Below, in pieces: positions 52,852 to 60,292 of a stretch of DNA of 64,000 nt. This stretch comes from Pseudaquabacterium inlustre. Lineage in GTDB: Bacteria; Pseudomonadota; Gammaproteobacteria; Burkholderiales; Burkholderiaceae_C. The translations under genes and the position numbers were made by a program. Each line of letters starts with the position of its first letter. Position 1 is the first letter of the stretch. Where the stretch lies: NCBI RefSeq assembly GCF_038066595.1, contig NZ_JBBUTH010000007.1:617247-681246 (forward strand), given 5' to 3'. The notes beneath the pieces were generated by a model. That model was given only the letters and a program-made list of their open reading frames with translations, was not told where the DNA came from and made no database searches.

Positions 52852-53691
52852 TCATCGGCCGGCGCGCGGCGGACCGTCTTGCGTGATCTGGCTGGGCCCT
52901 GCAGTGGCCGCGGCCGGCGCCGCCACCGTGCGGCCCGGCAGGCAGGCCAGCAGCGCGGGGATGTCGATGGCCTGCTGCGGTGCGCCGTCGGCCAGCGGCA
53001 GGGCGGCGGCCGGATCGCGCGGGCCCAGGCGCCCGACGCACGGGGCGTGAAAGGCCGCCTGCAGCTGCGCCACGCGGGCATCGTCGTCCGCCACGGTCTG
53101 CTGGGCGCTGCGCATGGCCAGCCAGGCCACCGGGCGCAGGCCGGCCAGCTTCATCGCGCGGCGGGCGCGCTCGGGGGCCTCGGCGTCCAGGCGCGAGCAC
53201 AGCAGCAGCGGCAGGTGCAGGCGCTGGCACATGCTGGCCAGCAGCGGGCCGGTGGCCGGCGCTCCCGGTGCCACCGGCGGTGTCAGCCAGCCGCCGATGC
53301 CCGCCATCACCACCGCATCGGCCCAGGTGGCCAGCACCTGGAAGGCCTCGCGCACCGGCTGGGCGCGCAGGCCGGGGCCGTCGGCCGTGGCCGCCACCGC
53401 GGCCGCGCCCAGGCCCTCGCGCGGTGCGCCGGCCGGCAGCACGAAGGGGCAGGCCGCATGCTGCGGCACCGCGAACGAGGCCGCCGCCGTGAGCCGCGCC
53501 ACGCGCGGGCTGTGCCAGCCGCCGCCGGGGCGGGGCTGGCCGTCGCGGGTCAGTGGGGTCATGGCCGCCACCGTGCCGCCCAGCGGCGCCAGGTGGGCGC
53601 GCAGCGCCGCCAGCACGGCCAGCGCGGCGGCGTCCTCGTCGTCGTCGGCCGTCAGGCCGCTCACCAGGCAGGCCAGCGGTGCCGAGGCCAT
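52852..53691 (-). CDS. Degenerate BioD-like (dethiobiotin synthetase-like) protein lacking the P-loop
   Basis: 279 residues from the ATG at 53691; longer starts add sequence without conservation. The overall pattern follows dethiobiotin synthetase: a C-terminal-half motif MAGIGGWLTPPVAP, where BioD has VEGAGGWLTP, then LHLPLLLCSRLD, and KLAGLRPVAWLAMR. The first half should carry GTDTxVGKT but reads SGLTADDDEDAA instead, so ATP binding by the normal P-loop is lost. It could be a repurposed scaffold or a dying copy, yet the frame is intact and GC3 is high, suggesting it is used. First gene of the minus-strand block and divergent from atuA. Similarity was judged by eye. Confidence 0.6.
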   Translation of the reverse strand: MASAPLACLVSGLTADDDEDAAALAVLAALRAHLAPLGGTVAAMTPLTRDGQPRPGGGWHSPRVARLTAAASFAVPQHAACPFVLPAGAPREGLGAAAVAATADGPGLRAQPVREAFQVLATWADAVVMAGIGGWLTPPVAPGAPATGPLLASMCQRLHLPLLLCSRLDAEAPERARRAMKLAGLRPVAWLAMRSAQQTVADDDARVAQLQAAFHAPCVGRLGPRDPAAALPLADGAPQQAIDIPALLACLPGRTVAAPAAATAGPSQITQDGPPRAGR

Positions 53692-53885
53692 GCCACGGTG
53701 CGCCGCAGCCGCCCGCCGTCCGGGGCCGCTGGGGATGCCGGAGGATGCACGGGCCACCATGGTGAGCCCATGGTCGCGACCGGGCCGGTGCGCCGTCTTG
53801 CGGCCAGTGGCTGAGCGCACCCCGCGCAAATACCAACCAGAACCCAGCAGGGGCGCCCCATCAGCCACTCGGCGCAAGCCATGCA

Positions 53886-53906
53886 GAAAGGCAACGGCTA
53901 CCTTTC
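53886..53906. promoter_or_regulatory. Dyad in the divergent region upstream of atuA
   Basis: GAAAGG and CCTTTC flank a 9-base centre, 34 bp before the atuA ATG, in the 249-bp gap between the BioD-like gene and atuA. It could bind a dimeric repressor; atu clusters elsewhere are controlled by a TetR-type AtuR, which is not encoded in this window. Confidence 0.4.
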
Positions 53907-53940
53907 GCAGCTCGAGCATTCACCGCAGGAGCCCCACGCC

Positions 53941-55737
53941 ATGCCCTCCCCGTCCGACACCAAGATCGTCCGCATCGGCGGTGCCTCGGGCTTCTGGGGC
54001 GACAGCATGGTGGGCGCGCCGCAGCTGGTGAACAGCGGCGGCATCGATTACCTGGTGTTCGACTACCTGGCCGAGACCACCATGGCCATCCTGGCCGCGG
54101 TGCGCGCACGCAAGCCCGAGATGGGCTACGCCACCGACTTCGTCGACATCGCGATGAAGGCCGTGCTGCCCGAGGTGATGAAGCGCGGCATCAAGGTGGT
54201 GGCCAATGCCGGTGGCATCCACCCGCAGGGCTGCGCCGCGGCGCTGCAGGCCCTGGCCGACAGCCTGGGCCTGGCGCCGAAAATCGCGGTGGTGGAAGGC
54301 GACGACGTGTCGGCCCAGATGCCCGCACTGCGCGAGGCCGGCACCACCGACATGTTCAGCGCCGAGCCGCTGCCCGAGAAGGTGCTGTCGGCCAACGCCT
54401 ACCTGGGCGCACTGCCGGTGGCCCGCGCGCTGGCCGCCGGCGCCGACATCGTGATCACCGGCCGGGGCGTGGACAGTGCCGTCACACTGGGCCCGCTGAT
54501 CCATGAGTTCGGCTGGTCTGCCGAGGACTACGACGCGCTGGCCGGCGGCAGCCTGGCCGGCCACATCATCGAGTGCGGCTGCCAGGCCACCGGCGGCCTG
54601 CACACCGACTGGCAGGCCGTGCCCGACTGGGCCCACATCGGCTACCCCATCATCCACTGCCGCGCCGACGGCAGCTTCGACGTCACCAAGCCGGCCGGCA
54701 CCGGCGGCGCCATCCTGCGCGCGGCCATCGCCGAACAGCTGCTCTACGAGATCGGCGACCCCGGCGCCTACCGCCTGCCCGACGTGTGCTGCGACTTCCG
54801 CGAGGTGAGGATCGAGCAGCTGGATGCCGAGCATGTGCGCGTCAGCGGCGCCCGCGGCCGCGCGCCGGGCGGGCAGTACAAGGTGTCGGCCACGCAGATG
54901 ACCGGCTGGCGCTGCGCCGGCACGATGGTGATCGTGGGCATCGACGCCGCGGCCAAGGCGCGGCGCACCGGCGAGGCCATCCTCGAGCGCACGCGCGGCA
55001 TCCTGAAGGGCCTGGGCCTGCCCGACTACACCCGCACCGCCGTCACCGTGCTGGGCGACGAAACCCTGTACGGCCCGCACGCCCGCACCCAGGGCGTGCG
55101 CGAGGCCTGGATGCGCGTGGTGGCCGACCACCCGATGAAGGCGGCGCTGGAGATCTTCGCGCGCGAGATCGCGCCCTCGGGCACCAGCTGGTCGCCCGGC
55201 ACCACCGGGCCAGGCGCCGGCCGGCCCTCGCCGTCGCCGCACATCAAGCCCTTTGCCTTCCTGCTCGACAAGGCCCGCGTGCCGGTGCAGGTGCGCATCG
55301 GCGATCAGGTGCTGGCGGTCGAGATCCCGGCCGGCGGCCAGGCCAGCCCGGCCCCGGCCCTGCCCGACCCCGCGGCCTGGGCCGAGCCCGACGAGCCGCA
55401 GGTGCTGGTGCCGCTGGTGAAGCTGGCCTGGGCGCGCAGCGGCGACAAGGGCAACATCGCCAACATCGGCCTGATCGCGCGCCGGCCCGAGTGGCTGCCG
55501 CTGCTGTGGGCGCGTGTCACGCCCGAGGTGGTGGCCCGCTACTTCGCGCACCTGGTGCGGGGGCCGGTGGAACGCTTCCACCTGCCGGGCCTGCACGCGA
55601 TGAACATCCTGATGCACGAGGCGCTGGATGGCGGCGGCCCGGCCAGCACGCGCATGGACCCGCTGGGCAAGGGCATGGGCCAGATGCTGCTGGACCTGCC
55701 GGTGGCGGTGCCGCAGTCGCTGGTGGCCACGCTGTAA
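53941..55737 (+). CDS. atuA: AtuA-family acyclic terpene utilization protein (DUF1446)
   Basis: 598 residues from the ATG at 53941, preceded by CAGGAG. It begins IVRIGGASGFWGDSMVGAPQLV, the typical DUF1446 N-terminus, followed by DYLVFDYLAETTMAIL, VVANAGGIHPQGCAAAL and ITGRGVDSAVTLGPLIHEFGW. The C-terminal 110 residues (VPLVKLAWARSGDKGNIANIGLIAR onward) form the second AtuA domain, so both domains are fused in one chain. AtuA is required for citronellol/geraniol breakdown in pseudomonads, but its reaction is unknown. Divergent from the acyl-CoA gene block; neighbours atuC/atuF-like support an Atu-type pathway. Confidence 0.9.
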   Translation: MPSPSDTKIVRIGGASGFWGDSMVGAPQLVNSGGIDYLVFDYLAETTMAILAAVRARKPEMGYATDFVDIAMKAVLPEVMKRGIKVVANAGGIHPQGCAAALQALADSLGLAPKIAVVEGDDVSAQMPALREAGTTDMFSAEPLPEKVLSANAYLGALPVARALAAGADIVITGRGVDSAVTLGPLIHEFGWSAEDYDALAGGSLAGHIIECGCQATGGLHTDWQAVPDWAHIGYPIIHCRADGSFDVTKPAGTGGAILRAAIAEQLLYEIGDPGAYRLPDVCCDFREVRIEQLDAEHVRVSGARGRAPGGQYKVSATQMTGWRCAGTMVIVGIDAAAKARRTGEAILERTRGILKGLGLPDYTRTAVTVLGDETLYGPHARTQGVREAWMRVVADHPMKAALEIFAREIAPSGTSWSPGTTGPGAGRPSPSPHIKPFAFLLDKARVPVQVRIGDQVLAVEIPAGGQASPAPALPDPAAWAEPDEPQVLVPLVKLAWARSGDKGNIANIGLIARRPEWLPLLWARVTPEVVARYFAHLVRGPVERFHLPGLHAMNILMHEALDGGGPASTRMDPLGKGMGQMLLDLPVAVPQSLVATL

Positions 55738-55785
55738 GTTCCCGCACGGCCAGCCAGCGCGGCGCCCCGGCCCGCCTGCATGCGG

Positions 55786-57954
55786 TCAGCCCGGCTGGAT
55801 GACCCCGGCCTGCAGCAGCGGCAGCACGCGGTCGCGCGGCAGCGGCCGCGCATAGCGCCAGCCCTGGTGGATGTGGCAGCCCAGGCGACCCAGGTGCTCG
55901 GCCTGCGCGGCGGTCTCCACGCCCTCGGCCACCACCTGCAGGTCCAGCAGGCGGGCCAGCGTGATGATCGAGGCCACCAGCGCCATGTCCTTGCCGCCGC
56001 GGTCGACGTCCTGCACGAAGGCGCGGTCGATCTTCAGCTCGTCGATCGGGAAACGCTTGACGTAGCTGAGCGACGAGAAGCCGGTGCCGAAGTCGTCGAG
56101 CGAGAGCTTGAAGCCGGCCGCGCGCAGCGCCTCCAGCCGCGCGATGGCGGCATCGGCGCCGGCCATCAGCATCGACTCGGTCACCTCCACCATCAGGCGC
56201 TGCGGCGCGATGCCGTGGCGCTGCACCACCGCATCCAGCTTCTCCAGCAGGCCGTCGGCCATGAAGGCGGTGCTGGCCACGTTCACGCTCACCGGCACGG
56301 CGACCGGCCAGCTGGCCACGGCGCGGCAGGCGGCGTCCAGCACCCAGTCGGTCAGCGGCGCGATCAGGCCGGTTTCCTCGGCCAGCGGGATGAACTCGCC
56401 GGGCATCACCAGCCCGCGCTCGGGGTGCTGCCAGCGCACCAGCGCCTCGGCGCCCACGATGCGGCCGTCGCGCGCATCCACCTTGGGCTGGAAGTGCAGG
56501 CACAGCTGGCCGCCCTCGATGGCGTGGCGCAGCGCCGTCTCGCGGGCCAGGCGCTCGCGCGCCACCGCGTTCAGTCCCTCGTCGAAGAAACGGTGCTGCG
56601 AGCGGCCGGCGCGCTTGGCGGCATACAGGGCCTGCTCGGCATGGGCGGCCAGTTCGGACGCGGTGGTGCCGTCGCGCGGGAACACCGCGATGCCCACGCC
56701 GGTGGTCAGCACCACGTCGCGCTCGCCCAGCAGGATGGGGCGCTCCACCTCGTGAATCAAGCGCTCGGCGGCGCTGCCGGCGTTGCCGTCGTGGCCGATG
56801 TCCACCAGCATCAGCGTGAAGCCGTTGGGCCCGATGCGCGCCACCATCTCGCTGGCCTGGGCCCCCACCGAGGTGAGGTCGCCGGCGCGGGTGCGGGTCT
56901 GCAGGCGCTCGGCCACGGTGCGCAGCACGCGGTCGCCGCCGGCGCGGCCCAGCGCGTCGTTGACGGTCTTGAACTGGTCGATGTCCAGGTGCAGCACGGC
57001 GCACACTGCGCCAGCGCGCCGCGCTCGCTCCAGCGCCGAGCCGGCCAGTTCCAGGAAGAACTGCCGGTTGGGCAGGCCGGTGAGCGGGTCGTACAGCGCC
57101 AGGCGGCGCACCTCGCGCTCGGCCTCGGCGCGCTCGGTGATGTCCTGCGTGATGCCCTCGACGCCGTGGATGCGGCCATGCGCATCCAGCAGCGGCGCGG
57201 CGTGCTCCACCACCGTGCGGCGCTGGCCGTCGAAGCGCTCGATCATGAAGCTCAGGTGGTAGGGCGTGCCGTCGTCCAGCGCGGCGGCGCGGGCGCCGGC
57301 CACGCGCTCGCGGTCGGCCTCCAGCACGCGCGCCAGCATGGCCTCGGCGGTGGCGCAGTGGGCGGCATCGGCCGGTGCGGCATACAGCAGGCCCAGCTCC
57401 GGCGTGCAGGCCAGCTGGCCCTGGGCATTGAGCTGCCAGCTGCCCATGTGGGCCAGGCGCTGCGCGCGCACCAGGCTCTCGCGGCTGTGCTCCAGCGCGG
57501 CGCGGGCGGCGCTGGCGCGCAGCGCGTAGCGCACGCGGTGGGCCAGCAGGCCCCAGTGGATGGGCTTGGTGATGAAGTCGGTGGCGCCGGCCTGGTACGA
57601 CTGCTCGATCGACTCGGTGTCGTTCAGCCCGGTGAGCATCAGCACCGGCACGGCGGCCGTGGCGGCCTGGGCGCGCAGCCGGCGGCAGGTCTCGAAGCCG
57701 TCGATGCCGTCCATCATCACGTCCAGCAGCACCAGGTCCACCGGCTCGGCATCGGTGCCGCACACCAGGGCCAGCGCCTGCTCGCCCGAATCCACCTCGC
57801 ACACCTCGAAGCCGGCATGGCGCAGCGTGCGCGAGGCCATGCCGCGCAGCAGGCGGTCATCGTCCACCAGCAGCAGGCGGTGAACGACGGCAGCGGCCGT
57901 GGCCGTGGCCGTGGGAACGGGGTCGGCGGTGGCGTTGACTTCTGGAAGGCTCAT
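55786..57954 (-). CDS. REC-PAS-GGDEF-EAL cyclic-di-GMP protein with degenerate GGDEF motif
   Basis: 722 residues. The receiver domain has phospho-acceptor Asp78 and Lys130. A PAS domain spans about 165-275. In the GGDEF domain (about 285-455) the signature is RIGPNGF (373-379) instead of RxGGDEF, so cyclase activity is probably lost. The EAL domain keeps EALVR (503-507), the metal-site EVTES (590-594) and DDFGTGFSSL (620-629), so it should hydrolyse c-di-GMP. The predicted role is a phosphorylation-controlled phosphodiesterase affecting motility or biofilm. No partner kinase gene is adjacent. The gene converges with atuA (48-bp gap). Confidence 0.92.
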   Translation of the reverse strand: MSLPEVNATADPVPTATATAAAVVHRLLLVDDDRLLRGMASRTLRHAGFEVCEVDSGEQALALVCGTDAEPVDLVLLDVMMDGIDGFETCRRLRAQAATAAVPVLMLTGLNDTESIEQSYQAGATDFITKPIHWGLLAHRVRYALRASAARAALEHSRESLVRAQRLAHMGSWQLNAQGQLACTPELGLLYAAPADAAHCATAEAMLARVLEADRERVAGARAAALDDGTPYHLSFMIERFDGQRRTVVEHAAPLLDAHGRIHGVEGITQDITERAEAEREVRRLALYDPLTGLPNRQFFLELAGSALERARRAGAVCAVLHLDIDQFKTVNDALGRAGGDRVLRTVAERLQTRTRAGDLTSVGAQASEMVARIGPNGFTLMLVDIGHDGNAGSAAERLIHEVERPILLGERDVVLTTGVGIAVFPRDGTTASELAAHAEQALYAAKRAGRSQHRFFDEGLNAVARERLARETALRHAIEGGQLCLHFQPKVDARDGRIVGAEALVRWQHPERGLVMPGEFIPLAEETGLIAPLTDWVLDAACRAVASWPVAVPVSVNVASTAFMADGLLEKLDAVVQRHGIAPQRLMVEVTESMLMAGADAAIARLEALRAAGFKLSLDDFGTGFSSLSYVKRFPIDELKIDRAFVQDVDRGGKDMALVASIITLARLLDLQVVAEGVETAAQAEHLGRLGCHIHQGWRYARPLPRDRVLPLLQAGVIQPG

Positions 57955-58056
57955 CTCGACGGCAGACGCCGGGGATTCCGGTGCATCCGTCGTATGTCGG
58001 CCGCTTCACGTGGGCACTTGAGGCCCGGTGCGGGTTTGTGCGGAGGACAGCCCGGT

Positions 58057-58887
58057 TCAGGCGCTGACGATCCAGCCTTCCAGCGGGTCGATGCCGGGCG
58101 GCAGGCCCCAGCCGGGCCGGGTGGCGGCCCAGGCCGCCTGCACCAGGCACAGCGCGGCGTCCAGCGTGTCGCCGCGGGCGTCGTCGGCCAGCGCGTCGCG
58201 CTGCGCGGCGCTGAGCTTCAGGCGCAGGCCCAGGCGGCTGCGGCCCTGCTCCAGCGCCTCCAGCAGGTCCTTGCGGGCGATCAGGCGATCGGGCGTCTGC
58301 TTGGCGGCGGTGTCGCTCTTGTAGCTGCGCGCACCGATCAGCTCGCGCGCCAGCAGGCCGGGGTAGGCCTCCAGCGCCAGGCGGTCCGTGCCCTGCAGCT
58401 CGGCCGGCGGCTGGTGCGCCGGCAGGCCCACGCCCGCCGCGCGCAGCAGCGGCAGGCCGGCGTGCAGCATCCAGGCCACCGGCGGGTTCACCCACTTCAT
58501 GCTGGGGCTGCTGCCGGCCGGGCCGTCGCAGGCGCGGTGGGCGAACTTCTGGCCCGCCGGGCGTGCATCGCAGAAGGCGGCGAAGGTGTCGCGCAGCGCC
58601 GGCCGGGGCTGGGCGGCGTAGTGGTCCATGCACGCCGCCCAGTCGGTGGGCCAGCCCAGGTGCTGCACCAGCTCGCGCGGCAGGCCGAAGGGCAGGTCGA
58701 AGCCGCCCAACCAGGGGCCGGGCTGGCGCAGCCAGTCGGCAAAGGCCGCCAGCGTGGCAAAGCGCTGCACGCCGTCGAGCCGCAGCACGCGCCCATGCAG
58801 GCTGCCGCTGGCCAGCACGATGGGCTTGGCGCGGCTGGGTGCGCTGGAGAAGTCGACGCCGATCAGCGTCGCGGGGGCGGTCGTCAT
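58057..58887 (-). CDS. DUF429-family predicted nuclease
   Basis: 276 residues from the ATG at 58887. It opens with IGVDFSSAPSRAKPIVLASG, the Asp-containing first strand of an RNase H-like fold, and continues with WLGGFDLPFGLPRELVQHLGWP and LALEAYPGLLAREL plus a conserved KSDTAAK. DUF429 proteins are predicted RNase H-like nucleases with no agreed function. It lies 102 bp from the c-di-GMP gene start and 29 bp after the small frame at 58917 on the same strand, suggesting a short operon. Confidence 0.85.
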   Translation of the reverse strand: MTTAPATLIGVDFSSAPSRAKPIVLASGSLHGRVLRLDGVQRFATLAAFADWLRQPGPWLGGFDLPFGLPRELVQHLGWPTDWAACMDHYAAQPRPALRDTFAAFCDARPAGQKFAHRACDGPAGSSPSMKWVNPPVAWMLHAGLPLLRAAGVGLPAHQPPAELQGTDRLALEAYPGLLARELIGARSYKSDTAAKQTPDRLIARKDLLEALEQGRSRLGLRLKLSAAQRDALADDARGDTLDAALCLVQAAWAATRPGWGLPPGIDPLEGWIVSA

Positions 58888-58916
58888 CGACCGATTGTCC
58901 CCGGCGGCTGACTGCC

Positions 58917-59165
58917 TCACAGCAACAGCAGCATCGACACCTCGCGCGCCGGCGCCACATGCGACAGCGGCGCCAGTTGGGCGGCGTGCAGCACCGGCAC
59001 ATCAGCCAGCGGCGTCACCGCGCCCATCAGCAGCACCGCGCGGCAGTTGCGCCGGCCCTCGGCGACGAAGCTGGCCCGATCGACCAACGCGCGCAGCCCC
59101 AGCACCGGCGGGCGCAGCAGGTTGCCCAGGTAATCCACCACGCTGGCGCTACAGTGGCCCTCCAC
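58917..59165 (-). CDS. Small hypothetical protein
   Basis: 82 residues from a GTG at 59165; internal GTG codons just downstream (encoding VVDYLGN) are alternative starts. Third codon positions are over 90 percent G/C in this frame, as in real genes nearby. The sequence (DYLGNLLRPPVLGLRALVDR, LLMGAVTPLADVPVL) matches no family I know. Its start is only 18 bp from the divergent asparaginase start, leaving little room for two promoters. Existence as a gene is likely but not certain. Confidence 0.45.
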   Translation of the reverse strand: MEGHCSASVVDYLGNLLRPPVLGLRALVDRASFVAEGRRNCRAVLLMGAVTPLADVPVLHAAQLAPLSHVAPAREVSMLLLL

Positions 59166-59183
59166 CGCCCTCCCCTACCCGCC

Positions 59184-60233
59184 GTGACGACCACCCACCC
59201 CGACCTCGTGCACCTGCTGCGCGGCCCTGCGCTCGAATCCTTCCACCGCGGTGCGCTGGCCATCGTCGATGCTGGCGGCGCGGTGTGGCGCAGCGCCGGC
59301 GACATCGACCGCCCGGTGTTTCCGCGCTCGGCCTGCAAGGTGCTGCAGGCGCTGCCGCTGGTGGCCAGCGGCGCGGCCGAGGCCTTCGGCCTCACCGACG
59401 CCGAGCTGGCGCTGGCCTGCGCCTCGCACAGCGGCGAGCCGGCCCATGTGGCCACCGCCGCCGGCGTGCTGGCCAAGGCCGGCGTGGACATGCAGGCACT
59501 GGAATGCGGCACCCACTGGCCGCGCGACGAGGCCGTGCTGAGGGCTCTGGCGCGCAGCGGCAACGCCGCCAGCGCGCTGCACAACAACTGCTCGGGCAAG
59601 CATGCCGGCTTTGTGTGCGTGGGCTGCCTGATGGCGCGGGCCGCCGGCCGCGAGCCCGCCGAGTTCACCCGCGGCTACCTGCGCCCCGACCACCCGGTGA
59701 TGCGCGAGGTGACGGCCGCGCTGGCCGCCACCACCGGGGTGGACCTGGGCCAGGCCCCGATGGGCACCGACGGCTGCGGCATCCCCACCTTCGGCGTGCC
59801 GCTGCGCGCGCTGGCGCTGGCCTTCGCCCGCGTGGCCAGCGGCCAGGGCCTCTCGGCCGAGCATGCGCGTGCGGCGCAGCGCCTGCGCCAGGCGGTGGCT
59901 GCCTCGCCCTTCCACGTGGCCGGCACGGGCCGCTTCGACACCCGCGTGATGCAGCGCCTGGGCGAGCGCGTGTTCTGCAAGGTGGGCGCCGAGGGCGTGT
60001 ACTGCGCGGCCCTGCCCGGGCAGGGCCTGGGCGTGGCCATCAAGCTCGACGACGGCAACACCGCCCGCGCCGCCGAGGTGGTGATGGCCGCCGTGATCGA
60101 GCGCCTGGTGCAACTGGACGACGACGAACGCGCCTTCATCGCCGCACTGGCCGATGCACCGCAGCGCAACTGGGCCGGCACCGAGGTGGGCCGGCTACGC
60201 GCATCGGACACGCTGCGATCCCTGCTGGCCTGA
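59184..60233 (+). CDS. L-asparaginase, Rhizobium etli-type (class 3)
   Basis: 349 residues from a GTG at 59184; no signal peptide, so cytoplasmic. It belongs to the asparaginase II group named for R. etli, unrelated to the AnsB fold and related to serine-lysine hydrolases. It has the SxxK pair in PRSACKVLQALPL (Ser49, Lys52), CASHSGEP (about 79-86), the NNCSGKHAG motif (Cys136, Lys139) and GTDGCGIPTFGVP with a third conserved cysteine. It hydrolyses Asn to Asp and ammonia, and would complement the periplasmic AnsB encoded at 8.4 kb. No transporter is adjacent. Confidence 0.88.
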   Translation: MTTTHPDLVHLLRGPALESFHRGALAIVDAGGAVWRSAGDIDRPVFPRSACKVLQALPLVASGAAEAFGLTDAELALACASHSGEPAHVATAAGVLAKAGVDMQALECGTHWPRDEAVLRALARSGNAASALHNNCSGKHAGFVCVGCLMARAAGREPAEFTRGYLRPDHPVMREVTAALAATTGVDLGQAPMGTDGCGIPTFGVPLRALALAFARVASGQGLSAEHARAAQRLRQAVAASPFHVAGTGRFDTRVMQRLGERVFCKVGAEGVYCAALPGQGLGVAIKLDDGNTARAAEVVMAAVIERLVQLDDDERAFIAALADAPQRNWAGTEVGRLRASDTLRSLLA

Positions 60234-60252
60234 TCGACCGGTCAGCCTGCCC

Positions 60253-60287
60253 TGTGCAAAAATAAAGTTCAACTTTCGATTTGCACA
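60253..60287. promoter_or_regulatory. AT-rich nested dyad upstream of the DUF4143 ATPase
   Basis: TGTGCAAA (60253-60260) and TTTGCACA (60280-60287) are exact reverse complements, and AAAGTT/AACTTT form an inner dyad. This 35-bp stretch is strongly AT-rich in otherwise GC-rich DNA and ends 5 bases before the ATG. It is a likely promoter/operator or a hallmark of an acquired gene. Confidence 0.6.
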
Positions 60288-60292
60288 AACCA

